From Ctenosaura bakeri (lineage: Eukaryota > Chordata > Lepidosauria > Squamata > Iguanidae), in contig CAOLHI010002122.1 in assembly GCA_948474755.1 (NCBI GenBank), positions 62,001 through 126,000 on the forward strand: 64,000 nucleotides of DNA, given 5' to 3'. Made by a program: the position numbers and the translations under genes. Below, in pieces: positions 1-10,371 of this stretch (position 1 is the stretch's first letter; every line of letters starts with the position of its first letter). The notes below the pieces were generated by a model. It saw only the letters and a program-made list of their open reading frames with translations. It did no database searches and was not told where the DNA came from.

Positions 1-503
1 AAGCCTCTATCTCTCCTATTCCTGCTGTCAATAAGGAATGCTGACTGTTAGAAACATGGCTGAGAGCTGGTCTCTCTCTAACACCATTTCATATTGCATA
101 ACAAGGGAAGTTGAGAAGCTGAGCTAGTATTATCTCTTGGGTGGGAAGCATGGATAGGAGAAGACCAAGAAGGACATAATCAACTTTTGGTGCTATTCTC
201 CTTGTAAAACTGAGACCTCTACAATTTCAGCTGTTGTACTTAGCATTTGGAAAGTTATTTTGTGGGCTACAGCTCCCAGAAACCTCTAACCAGCATAAGT
301 AATTACATGTCTTATATTAAAGATGACAATCTTCTTTGAAGGACTGTCCAGTCTACATCAAGTGTAACACTTAGAAATTAACCATTTTCCACCTGAGCAG
401 CAAATTGTGCAGTCACATGGATCAATTGGTTAGTCTTTCTCATTCTCATGGAATGCATTGCATTTCTATCTAAATTACCATACTATTTGATGGTGTTTAC
501 AAT
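1..503. other. No recognised feature
   Basis: AT-rich single-copy-looking sequence. I see no coding frame with family resemblance, no repeat and no RNA gene. Confidence 0.5.
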
Positions 504-580
504 ACACTGGTGTATAAGACGCACCCCATTTTCAAACAGTATTTGTAGGGGAAAAATAGAGTCTTGTATGCCAGCAAATA
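504..580. mobile_element. Small palindromic MITE remnant
   Basis: Two imperfect inverted arms face each other across about 20 bp. The left arm holds CTGGTGTATAAGACGCACCC and the right arm, read on the other strand, CTGGCATACAAGACTCTATT. The 'TATAAGACGCACC' word is familiar to me from short vertebrate DNA-transposon remnants, but I cannot name the family. No target-site duplication is obvious. It is old, judging from mismatches in the arms. Confidence 0.4.
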
Positions 581-1495
581 TGGTATGTAATTATTTCAAA
601 ACACAGATCTATACATATGTATCAGAATATCCAAACTGTATGCAATACATGCCTTATTTTTGTCCTCTTTTTTGCTATATGTGATACAGATGTGATCATT
701 ATATTTTATTAGTAGCAATGCAGCAAGTGGCTAGCAAAGTAGTAATGCCATGCCATTTTATTCTGCCTCCTACACAATTCTCAGTACATTAAATGGATTG
801 GGATTAGCTAAACAAACAAAGAAATAAGCAAAACACCGTGAAGTGACTCAGTATTTCTGTTTGGAGTCAAATAATAATCCTTTATGGTCCTCTCTCTACC
901 CTCTCCTCACCTCCTCTTCTATTTTTCTGCTCTGAGGCAAGTAACTTTTTCCAGCTGTGGAAAGACTTCTGACTATACCCTGAGAGATCAGCTGCCTGTC
1001 AGTGTTAACTGGAGCTTTGCAAGTTAATTTTTTTAAAGTAATGCTATAAGCATTAGTCTCTATTTTTGAATATTTGTTCTCACAAGTCCTTGTTTAATGA
1101 ATAACATGCTAGTAACTTTGATAACTTCCGCTGCTCCTCCTTCCGCTCCTCCTATTATTTTCATACGAGAATATACTTTAAAAATAGGAAAATGACCCCA
1201 AACAACTCCTCCCTTCTTCAAATGTATTGTTTTAATATAAAGATTGGACTGAGCAAATAACTTTCATAAGACAGGTATGAATAAAACTAGCTCTGTGATT
1301 GAAGACAGTGGTGATTGAAGGTATTGGGCATGAAACAAATCCACATATATGGTATCAAGGCAGGTTCCTTCTCTCATTCTTTTTTCTGAACAGGACTTCT
1401 GAGTAGACATAGAATAACCATGCTATAGCATCTCTTTGGCTCCCTTATTATCATTATTAATCATCACACAATGCTAAAAAAAAGTCCCCACCTAA
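581..1495. other. No recognised feature
   Basis: Low-GC sequence with no repeat I can recognise. Short polypyrimidine runs occur near 880-920 and 1130-1155. Nothing codes convincingly. Confidence 0.45.
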
Positions 1496-1822
1496 TCCTT
1501 TTTCATTTCTTTTTACAGCACTTCTCAGAATTGCCTGGGTTACCCAGGCAATTCTGAGAAGTGCTGTAAAAAGAAATCTTTTCCAAACTTAGGAAATGGC
1601 AGTGACACCCTGAGAGATCTATTAAGGACCACCAGACTCATCACTACCATGACTCCTTGGAGCACTGTGCAGGGCCAGCTGATGGCTCTAATGTCAGAAG
1701 AGTGGGGAATCCACTTCAGATTTGAGTCTGAGCTTTACATGAACTATCCAAGGTCCTGTATCTATGGTGAGGATAGAGCTCAACACTTTGGAGAGCTCAT
1801 TAAAATCAAGACCAAAACCTGA
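1496..1822 (+). other. Unassigned open frame, about 108 codons
   Basis: A stop-free frame runs from just after TAA at 1493-1495 to TGA at 1820-1822 and crosses the 73-nt palindrome. After the palindrome its composition looks protein-like, with residue stretches such as MSEEWGIHFRFESEL and YMNYPRSCIYGEDRAQ. I do not recognise the product. There is no clear start codon in a good context, and the upstream TTTTTACAG resembles a splice acceptor. It could be a decayed exon, a retrocopy fragment or chance. No function is claimed. Confidence 0.15.
1505..1577. repeat. Perfect 73-nt palindrome
   Basis: Positions 1505-1540 and 1542-1577 are exact reverse complements: 36-bp arms with a single T at 1541 as spacer. 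The arm begins ATTTCTTTTTACAGCACTTC. Transcribed, it would form an uninterrupted 36-bp hairpin. Arms without a single mismatch are striking among repeats that are otherwise heavily mutated. It could be a young inverted duplication, a template-switch product, a constrained hairpin, or an assembly or foldback artefact. Confidence 0.95.
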
Positions 1823-3597
1823 AGTGGATTCATAATCTTGTTGAGATCCAAGCCACCAGCTCCTACTGTCACTATCTGATAGGAAAGTAATTCCATTTTA
1901 AGAAAAAGATAGTTATTATCTCTTTCCTATAATCTCCCCATGCCCATCAGAAAGAAAGAAAAATAAAGTGAAGGCAGACTTTGGTAGTTTTCAGATTCAC
2001 ACTAAAGTTCACTCTTTTCTCAAGGTAGCTCTTTTCATTGTGAAAAAATATGACAGAAACCACTTCTTTCCTCTTCCTGTTTTGAAGCTGCTGAATGGGC
2101 CCAGGCTCTGAATTGTGCACTTCCTGTACAAGATCATCCAGAGAGGTAACTATGCCCTTCTCATCCTGTATATTCCTGAATCTGACCATTTAGAAAAGAA
2201 GTGGGAAACTTTTGGCCATTCAAATATTTTAGGGATGTACATTTCCCTTTTCTTGAGCTTCTTAGGCTTAACTCTCTCTGGGTTCACTCCAGAAACTATT
2301 TTCTCCCTGAATGTGGACAACTTCCTTGGGTTTACCCTTGATGGCTGCCATGGGTGTGTCCCAGTGGCTAACCCCATACACAAACTTTGGAAGTAAAGTT
2401 GCATGCATTTATACTAATTTGTTTAGCTTTTGATGGCTGTCCTGTGTTAGTTCTTGTTGGGGGTTAGAGTTTCCCAGAGTGTTAGCCCACGGGTAACTCT
2501 ATGAAAGCTGAAGCTGTGAGGAATTAGCTGTCTTTTAACAGAGTTGTGGAGAAAGCATGTTCCAATTTCTGTGTGTCTTCTCTGAAGTGAAGGCTGACTT
2601 GAAATCAAAAACAAGACATGCAGCTTCAGGTTTTAAACTCAAAAGATTTACTAATAAACTTTATAATTACATATCCATTAGATAAATTATATCCTAACTA
2701 AATAATAAAAGGATTTGTGAAAATAATATCTTCATTTTAAACTCACCAGTTTCTAGCATAGAGAGAGAGTGCTAGAAGCAAGATTGCTATAGGAAAAGTC
2801 ATTGCCTTCCAAGTATAACCAATAACTGACACCAGAATGTATCCTTGGTCACATGGTCTAGATACCATAGCTATGGAGCAACAGTTAACCTTATACTAGC
2901 TAAGTTCAATTTGAGTGTGGGGGGAAGAAAGAATGCTATAATTTTCACTAGTCCTTGATGTTAACAAAATGAGAGCTCAAATGATTGGTAAGACTGAGAT
3001 AGGATAGCAAATTTTGACTTCTTAACAGTTAAGGCTGCTCACTATATGGTGATGGAGGATGAAGAAAATATGGAACTAATCTCCTGTGGTCTGTGTACTG
3101 GGTCATGAGTCACTGTTAAGGCAGGCAGCATGGGAATCATAAAATAAACAAGCAAGAGAGAGGGGGGTTGTTGTGTGAGTAAACTGAGCACTGGAGTGGG
3201 GTCAGTCTTCCTTTGGGGGAAGTCTTCCTTCTGCTGCTGCCTTGATTCCTTGCCACCATATGGCAATGCTAGCTTTACACACAGCATGGGCAGATAGGAA
3301 CGACATGCTGGTGCTGCCTCTGCCTCTGGGTGAGGTGAGACATAGCATGTGGTCATGGTAGTGGTGTTGTGGAGGTAGCTAGGCAAGAAGCACAGGAATG
3401 CAAGGGAGGCGAGGCACACAGGAAGAGAGCATGGATGCGAGGTAGCAGAAATAATGGGGCAACTGTGGAGAGCCCAGGCCATTGCTGGACATGAAGGGTG
3501 CTGAAACCTCAGACAGGATGTGATGATAAGGACAGCAGATGATAAGGCAAAGAGCAGGAGAAAATAGTTGAGCACTGAAAGGAATGTTGGACACTGA
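1823..3597. other. No recognised gene; mostly unclassified sequence
   Basis: Holds overlapping short frames on both strands near 1950-2400 that I cannot assign. A stretch from about 2430 to 2900 has LTR-like texture (TGTTAGTTC near its left end, AATAAA-like words inside), but I found no matching termini. The 3150-3597 part is G/A-rich and gives a long minus-strand open frame through composition alone. Confidence 0.4.
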
Positions 3598-4018
3598 GGC
3601 CCTTTCTGCACCTTACCTTTTTCCAGTGCTGGGGTGCGGGGATCGCACGAGCAGCCTCCGATGAGAAGCTCTTGTGTTCCTGCTGCTTCCGCTCTGCACG
3701 AGCTGCCTGCTCATGTGAGAGCCCCGCCTCTTCCTTCCGCAGGGCAGCCTGGGAGTCTCCCAGGCTGCACTGGGGCAGGAAGCGGGACTGGCATGGCTCC
3801 GTAGGCTCTGCAGGCAAGGTAAGTGTGCGCAGGGCCTGGGAGCAATGTGCGATCATGCACCATTTTTGGCTTCCAGCTGAAAATGAAAAGGTGCGCAATC
3901 GGTGCCTGCTAGCCCCTGGAACATTGTGTGATTGTGAGTGTGTCATACAGATCGCTCCTCACAATTGCACAACGCTCCAGGGGCCCTTTTGCATGGCAAA
4001 TGCCATGCGGAAAGGGCC
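3598..4018 (-). mobile_element. MITE family C, copy 1 (Harbinger-like TIRs)
   Basis: The left end GGCCCTTTCTGCACC and right end ATGCGGAAAGGGCC are inverted repeats, and the element is flanked by an exact 3-bp duplication TGA (3595-3597 and 4019-4021). The 421-bp interior is GC-rich and has no transposase frame. It aligns by eye, in opposite orientation, with the copies at 15954-16380 and 23806-24215, sharing the 'cagcctggga...caggctgc' and GGTAAGT segments. The 3-bp duplication points to PIF/Harbinger. The superfamily is inferred; the element boundaries are seen directly. Confidence 0.75.
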
Positions 4019-4021
4019 TGA

Positions 4022-5224
4022 GAATGGAATGACAGTAATAATGGAGGACAGTGACAGACAACTATGGAAATGGAAGGAACAGTAAGGAGAAATGGAGACA
4101 AGGGAAAAATGGGGTTGGGGTAGAAGAAAGAGGGGAAAAGAGAAGACAGTTCATGCATTGTGCTTCTGTTACTCAGCATGCAAGAGAGATTTGGAGAATT
4201 CTTTGCTTTCATAAACTGCCCTGGTTAACTAAATTGCTGTGGGGCTGTGAGAGCTGAAAAGGGAGGTAGAGGAGCAAATGTATGCCATAAAAAAGCACTT
4301 TTAAAAGAGTCAACAACGAAACGTACCACTTGGTGGCAGTAATGTCAATCAAACATATATAATTTTGGTGAGCCAATGGGTTTCTTGAAAAGGTGTGATT
4401 AGTGTAATTTTTTTTTTTAAAAAAATGGCTGTCATGTTAACATAAAAAGATTAGACTTCTGAATCCACTATGACTGTCCAAAGTCCAGTTTGTTTGTCTA
4501 AATGTCTAAGCTCTGGAGAAAATTAAAACCTACGTATACCCAATTGAAAAGGGGAAAGTTATGAATACAGCTGCAGCAGCATCACTATTACATACAACTC
4601 TGTCAAGGCTGTGAGCCTTCCAAGATCTGGCTCCACATTGGTGGAATGGTCATCTTTTGGACCTCCAGCTGAAAGAGGATCTCATCTATTTATGCAAAGG
4701 GCTGAAGACCTTCTGCTCTGATTCACCATCTTAAGCCGCTGACTTGTGTTTAAGGTGCTAAGATGGGTAATGACCCATGGGGATTCATTCTATATGTTGC
4801 TATAGTGTTATGTTTATTGTCTTTGTCCCTGATTGTACATACTGATGTTCTGTCCTTTGGCAAAAAGGATGTTATAAATAATACACTTTTTGTGTTCAAT
4901 AAAAATTATTTTAAAAAAGAAAGAAAATGCCCATGTGTAGAGGATGCTCTCCAGCACAGACTCATTGCTCCTCACATGAGGGCACACCACAACTGGAGGT
5001 GGTAGTGGTGGACAAGCATGCTGTTCTCTTTATATATTGTTTCAGCACACTTAAGGAATGAATAAATAGGGTCTAGCTAATCTAGTTAATCTTGGCTTCT
5101 GATTCTCAATTAATACGGAGGTTGACTGAGACAAACATTTCCAGACTTTTTACACAGAAACTTCAAGAAGCAACATCACATTGTTCTCAATTTAAAGTCA
5201 TTGATATAGGTTTTGAGTGTGTAC
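4022..5224. other. No recognised feature
   Basis: Unclassified, moderately AT-rich sequence with short A and T homopolymers (for example near 4408-4425). No coding or repeat signature is supported. Confidence 0.45.
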
Positions 5225-7432
5225 ATCTAAAGCTGGGTAGCTAGGAAAGAAATGGGATTCTGTTGGTGTACTTTCTACCTTGCTGCTCAACAATCTCCCT
5301 TTCTAAGCTAGCTGGGTTAGTCTCAGGACTGGTGCTGGAGTCTCCTTGCCTAGTAGTGCTGTGAGACTTCAACATCCATGCTGAGACTGCCCTGTTGGAA
5401 GTGGCTCAGGACTTCATGGCCTCCATGACAACCATCAGTCTGTCCCAAGTAGTATCTGGCTCTACTCCTTCTTTTAGGAGCACTCTCAAACTTGTTTTCT
5501 ATGCTGGATGTAGTGATGGTAGTCTTGATGTAGAGGAACATTCTGTAGTTCTGTTGTCATGGATAGATTATTACCTTGTCAGGTTAAGACCTGCTGCGAC
5601 TTGGAATATTTACGGGGTGGGGGACTGATTAGTAAAATATGCCCCAGGAGGAGGATGGATCTGAATGGATTCCTGATGGCTCTTGGGGAGTCTTCTGTCA
5701 GCTCGATAGGTGACTCTGTTGATGCTATGACCGAACTCTGGAATGGGGAAATGGCCAAGGTAGTGGACATAATCTCTTGTGAGCATCCCTTCTTACAGAA
5801 TGGAGCCAAACCAGTCCCCTGGTTTTCTAGGAAGCTGGTGTTGATGAAGAAACTGACATGGAGACCAGAGAAATGGCAGAAGACTCAGAACAAGTGACCA
5901 AACACAGGATAGAGCCCATTTGAAGACTTACTCTGTGGCAATGTAGGAACAAAGAAATTATTTTGTGCTGTCACTATTGCATCTGAAAGAAGCCAACTAG
6001 CAGACCTGTTTGAAGTTGTCAGAGGTCTATTACATATTGTTTCCTGAGTAGAAAATGCAGACCATTCAACAGCCCTCTGTGAAGGATTTGCATGGTACTT
6101 GGAGATAAATTTGCTCAAACCCACTCCAATTTGGATGCTGTGGCTGATTTAATTCCAGTGGGTGCAACCTTGGCTCCTGCTTGTCTAATGTTATTGGATA
6201 TTTTTCAATTTTTGCAGCCTGAGGATGTGGACAGGATTCCTGGAGAGGTGAGAGTCACTGTGTGTGTACTAAACTCTTGCCCTTCCTGGCTTATTAAACA
6301 GGCCAAGGGGGACTGGATGAATATGTGAAGGGGAGTGCCAGCCTGCCTAAAGGAGGCAGTTATGAGGCCTTTGTTGACAAAGTCATCTCTCAATCTCTCT
6401 AAAATGGATAATTATCAACCAGTGTCTAACATACCATACTTAGGCAAGATATTGGAGCACATGGTGGTCTCTCAGCTCCAGAGGTTTCTGGATGAAATTG
6501 ATCATCTAGATCTATTTCAATCTGATGTTAGGCCTCATTATGAAATAGAGACAGCTTTGGTCACTTTGGTGGGTGACCTACACAGGGAATTGGACAGGGG
6601 GAGTGTGTTATTGTTGGTTCTGCTGGACCTCTTAGTTGTTTTTGATACTATCAACCATGGTATCCTTCCAGATCACCTTGCTGGGATGGGAGTTGGAGGC
6701 ACGGTTTTACAGTGGCTCCACTCCTTCCTGGAGAGGTGAATCCAAAAGTTGGTGCTGGAGAACTCCTGTTTGTTTGGGCTACTGTAATGTGCTCTGCATG
6801 AGGCTTCCTTTGAAGAATGTTCAGAAACTTCATCTAGCTCAAAGAGATGCAACCTGAGTGCTAACTGGGGCAGGTTATGGAGACCATACTATGCCCCTGT
6901 TAAAACAGCTCCACTGCTACCAGTTTGTTTTCAGGCACAATTCAAAGTGCTGGTTATGACCTATAAAACCCTATACGGATCACGTCCAGGCTGTCTGCCA
7001 GACTGTACCTCTTGGACCCTGAAATCATCAGGTGAGGTCCTTCTCTCAGTTCTAGCACCTTCACAAGTACAATTAGTTGGGATGTGATAGAGGGCCTTCT
7101 TGGTGGCTGCCCCTAGATTCTGGATCTCCCTTCCCAGGCCCACTCCCTGCTGTCCTTCTGTTAGCAGGCAAAACCCTTTTTATTTTGACACAATTTGAAT
7201 ACAGAGTTTTTAAGAATGGGATAGGCGATGCTGTGTTTGTTTTACAATGTAATGTTTTTAATAGCTTTTTAATTTTTTAAATTGCATTTAATTCTTTTAG
7301 CTAGTGATTTGAAGTGTTGTAATATTGTGACTAGTTTAGTTCCACTTTAATAATTACTTTTTGTATGTTTTTAACAGTGTTGCTCAAGGTAAGTTGCCTT
7401 GATTCTCACTTTAAGGAGAAAAGAAGAATGCT
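5225..7432 (+). mobile_element. L2-like LINE corpse (EN and RT remnants)
   Basis: Read with frameshifts, the plus strand encodes the end of an L2/CR1-clade endonuclease domain near 5340-5600 (DFNIHAET in one frame, then FMASMTTISLSQVVSGSTP), the linker near 5640-5870, and reverse transcriptase from about 6400. RT segments include QPVSNIPYLGKILEH and motif A as LLDLLVVFDTINHGIL, keeping the catalytic Asp. At about 6765 the frame jumps to the thumb region (LPLKNVQKLHLAQRDAT), so motifs B and C, including YADD, are deleted. The 3' end carries TAAGTTGCCTTGATTCTCAC and runs into a trinucleotide repeat, as is usual for this group. Multiple stops and shifts make it dead. The 5' end is truncated inside EN. 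Confidence 0.85.
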
Positions 7433-7439
7433 ACTACTT

Positions 7440-7519
7440 CAATTATGACAACAACAACTATTACTACTACAACAACTGATAATAATAATAATGGTAATGT
7501 TAATAATATTGATAATGAT
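7440..7519 (+). repeat. Trinucleotide-rich tail of the L2 element
   Basis: Interspersed AAC, ACT and AAT trinucleotide runs directly follow the LINE 3' end, as expected for an L2-type microsatellite-like tail. The next element (MITE at 7521) is inserted at its far edge. Confidence 0.75.
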
Positions 7520-7520
7520 A

Positions 7521-7988
7521 GGCCCTTTCCGCACGCGGTGAGGGAAACGCTCCCTGCTGCTACTTACCGGCTTTTTGGTGGGTCCGTTTGGGTCCGTCCT
7601 GACGAGGAGCAGTGCGAGCTTGTCGCTCTGCACTGCTCTGGCGTCCAAAATGGCAGCTTCCGGTTGGTGGAGGCTCTCCACCAACCGGAGAAGCTCGCCA
7701 GCCTAAAGCCCACCCCCGGCAGATCTGCAGGCACGCACTAGTGCGCGCCTGCAAATCTGCACCAGACCATGGCGACGGAGTGACACGGGGTCGCACGCTC
7801 CGTACTTTTAAAAAACCTCTTAAAAGAGGTTTTTAAAAAGCACGCTGCGCGACCAGTTCCGGTCACTCCGGAGTGGACTGATGTGCGAAACTATGAAAAG
7901 TAGTCCGCCCCCAGTCCACTCCATGGTGCAGAAGACCTCCGTTGGAGGTCACTCTGCACCATTTTAATAGACCGGTGCGGAAAGGACC
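7521..7988 (+). mobile_element. MITE family A, copy 1 (multi-hairpin)
   Basis: The ends GGCCCTTTCCGCACG and GTGCGGAAAGGACC form the shared Harbinger-like TIR. The 468-bp interior is GC-rich against AT-rich flanks and made of consecutive hairpins: TCCGGTTGGTGGAG facing CTCCACCAACCGGA near 7659-7693, an AACCTCTTAAAAGAGGTT stem near 7815, and ACCTCCGTTGGAGGT near 7936. No protein is encoded. The flanking 3-mers are ATA and AGA, an imperfect duplication. Related copies lie at 53002-53488 (inverted) and 60240-60695. Confidence 0.8.
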
Positions 7989-8836
7989 AGAATGATGTTG
8001 ATCACAATCTATAGATTGTGAACCTGAATTCTTAATAATAATCATTGTCCTCTCTGATTCATGCCAAAGCATTCACAGTAATTATGTGTGTATCTTTAGA
8101 TATAGTGATATACCATTGTTTTCCCTGTTGAATATGCATATTAGATTCAGGGTCCCTCTTGCCTGCTTCACTTACTTCTCAGGCTTTATTTTTAAGCCAC
8201 AGACAATGGCCCACAAGTTATTTCATTATAGTGACGATGTACGGTGTTTCTCTTGGGAACTTGTTTCCCAATTTAGATTTAATTTGAAGTCTCCTGTTTC
8301 TCATTCTAAGCAGAGAGGGAGGCATATTAGACCAGCTTTGCTTATTTTGTTTTGCATGGCTAAACATTGATGAAATTTAGCAATTTTGATCTGGATTAAT
8401 TTGAACAAGCATTGTAGAATCTGATAACAGGAAAGTGCCCCAGAAAACATATGCCATAGTCACTTATGTGGACAAAAATCATGCTCCTGAATTGATGTTT
8501 TGCTCTGGACAAGAGTGGCGGGGGGGGGGGAAGGAAGGGATTCTGCTGTAGTATAAAGGCTGAGACCAGGGAATAAAAATTATAGCAGGTTGAGGTAACT
8601 TTAACTGCCATAACTTCATCTAATGGAATCATAGGGTTTATAGTTTGGGGAGAGATTTTTGTGCTAGAGAACTTTAGTCCACTCTCCTCAACTAGCAGAG
8701 AATTCTGAGTGCTTCAGGAAACTGTAAATCTCAATATTCTCTGGGATAGAGTCATGGCAGTGAGAGTTAACATCAAAAAGAATTTTGGTGGATTTGGCAG
8801 TCTTGATGAAAGTAGACTTTTTGCAATCCCTGATAT
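7989..8836. other. No gene; small palindrome and poly-G
   Basis: Contains a perfect 18-nt palindrome, CACAATCTATAGATTGTG, at 8003-8020 and a G homopolymer near 8519-8531. I see nothing else beyond AT-rich unclassified sequence. Confidence 0.5.
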
Positions 8837-9445
8837 AGAATCATAGAGTCATAGAGTTGGAAGAAATCCCAGGGGCCATCGAGTCCAGCCCCCTGCTATG
8901 CAGGAACACACATCAAAACATTCCCAACAGATGGCCATCCAGCCTCTGCTTAAAAACCTCCAAAGAAGGAGACTCCACCACTCTCCGAGGCAGCATATTC
9001 CACTGCCGGACAGCTCTTATTGCCAGGAAGTTCTTCCTGAGATTCAAGTGGAATTTCCTTTCCTGCAGCTTGAATCCATTGCTCCTTGTCCTAGTCTCTG
9101 GAGTGGCAGAAAACAAGCCCGCTCCCTCTTCGACATGACATCCCTTCAAATATTTAAACATGGCTATCAAGTCCCCTCTTAACCTTCTCTTCTGCAAACT
9201 AAACATACGCAGCTCCCCAAGCCATTCCTCATAGGGCATGACTTCCAGACTCTTCACCATTTTGTTTGCCCTCCTCTGGACATGTTTCGGCTTGTCAATA
9301 TCCTTCTTGAATTGAGGCACCCAGAACTGGACACAGTATTCCAAATGAGGCCTAACCAATGTAGAATAGAGTAGTACCATTACCTCCCTCGATCTAGACA
9401 CCATACTTCTATTGATGCAACCAAAAATTGCATTGGCTTTCATGA
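8837..9445 (-). mobile_element. CR1 LINE 3' fragment
   Basis: On the minus strand this encodes the C-terminal part of a CR1 reverse transcriptase, including [38 protein letters not shown] and [15 protein letters not shown]. The 3' terminus (plus-strand left edge) has the CR1 hallmark of repeated 8-mers, here AATCATAG/AGTCATAG. It is severely 5'-truncated: the catalytic palm is absent. The frame is open for about 176 codons, so it is moderately young. It is about 80-90% similar by eye to the copies at 14282 and 54711. Confidence 0.92.
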
Positions 9446-9708
9446 CTGATATACGTGAGAAGAAACCACATTGCCTCTAAAATTCACACATTTGTGAATT
9501 TGTTGCAAATTTCCTACATTATCATTCATGAGAAGAACAAGGAAAAAATTCCAATTCATCTCTTTTATATCAGATATCAGTTAAAAATGCTAGTGTTTTA
9601 CAATTACAGCTGAAGGAGTAGACAACAAAATAGCAAAACACTGAAGTGATGCCAGAATTCTAACTCTAACTAATTCTGGCATGAAAAGCTGAGAGAGCTA
9701 AAAACCTA

Positions 9709-10097
9709 GGCCATTTCTGCATGTTACCTGATCCCATCATCCTCTGGTTGTGATCCCAGCAGCACCTTATGCGGGAGGGGAGCACTATGGGAATGCTCCC
9801 CTCTGCACCCAACTAGCTCCCTGCAGAAGGGAGAGTGAGGTACACGTGCCGCCTTCTGCTGCACAGCCAGGCTGTTTCCCATGTGGTGTTGTGGCAAGAA
9901 GTGCCTCCATTGCACATGGGAGTGCCATGTGATTGGTGGTCACTGATGAAGAAACTACATCAATGATTTATGCCGTGATTGCACCAGCTGGTGATAGGAG
10001 AAGGGCAGGACCACCACGACATCATGCAGAAACGTTGTTGTGATCCTGCTCCTCTTGTGTCCTCATGCTGGGATGCAGTTGTCATGCAGAAAGGGTT
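9709..10097 (-). mobile_element. MITE family C, copy 2
   Basis: Left end GGCCATTTCTGCATG, right end CATGCAGAAAGGGTT, with flanking CTA and GTA. The interior corresponds to family C read on the minus strand (compare 'gatcccagcagcacc', 'ccttctgctgcacagccagg'). It is 389 bp long, has no coding capacity and is older than copies 1 and 4, with damaged right terminus and duplication. Confidence 0.65.
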
Positions 10098-10190
10098 GTA
10101 GTCTACAAAGACTTCAAAGAAGTTCTGAGGTGATAGCCTTCCATTTAACCTCAAGGCAAATTGTGGATTAGTAAACTGGTAAATCAAATT

Positions 10191-10371
10191 AGAGAGCCAG
10201 CATGGTATAGTGATTTGGAGCCAGCATAGTGATTTGAGTACTGGGCTATGACCCTGGAAACCATGAAAACCCACTGGGTGAACCAGGCAAAGGTCACACA
10301 CTCTCAGTCCCAGAAAACTCCATGTCACCATAAATCAGAAACTATTTGAAGGCACATAATAACAACAAATC
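10191..10371 (+). mobile_element. tRNA-derived SINE with BovB-like tail
   Basis: The head is GAGAGCCAGCATGGTATAGTG, the body holds AACCCACTGGGTGA and CACACTCTCAG, and the tail is CACCATAAATCAGAA...GAAGGCACATAATAACAAC, the degraded version of a BovB-type 3' end found on many squamate SINEs. The head is duplicated: 'agccagcatggtatagtgatttgg' is followed at once by 'agccagcatagtgatttgag'. It is a decayed copy. Confidence 0.75.

Noticed and set aside
2430..2960. Additional LTR
   Set aside because: TGTTAGTTC near 2437 and AATAAA-like words are suggestive, but there are no matching termini, no duplication and no clear alignment with the four LTRs.
3042..3611. Minus-strand open frame of 189 codons
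   Set aside because: Overlaps the left end of a MITE and a G/A-rich tract. The protein is low-complexity Ser/Leu/Pro-rich without family resemblance. Chance frame.
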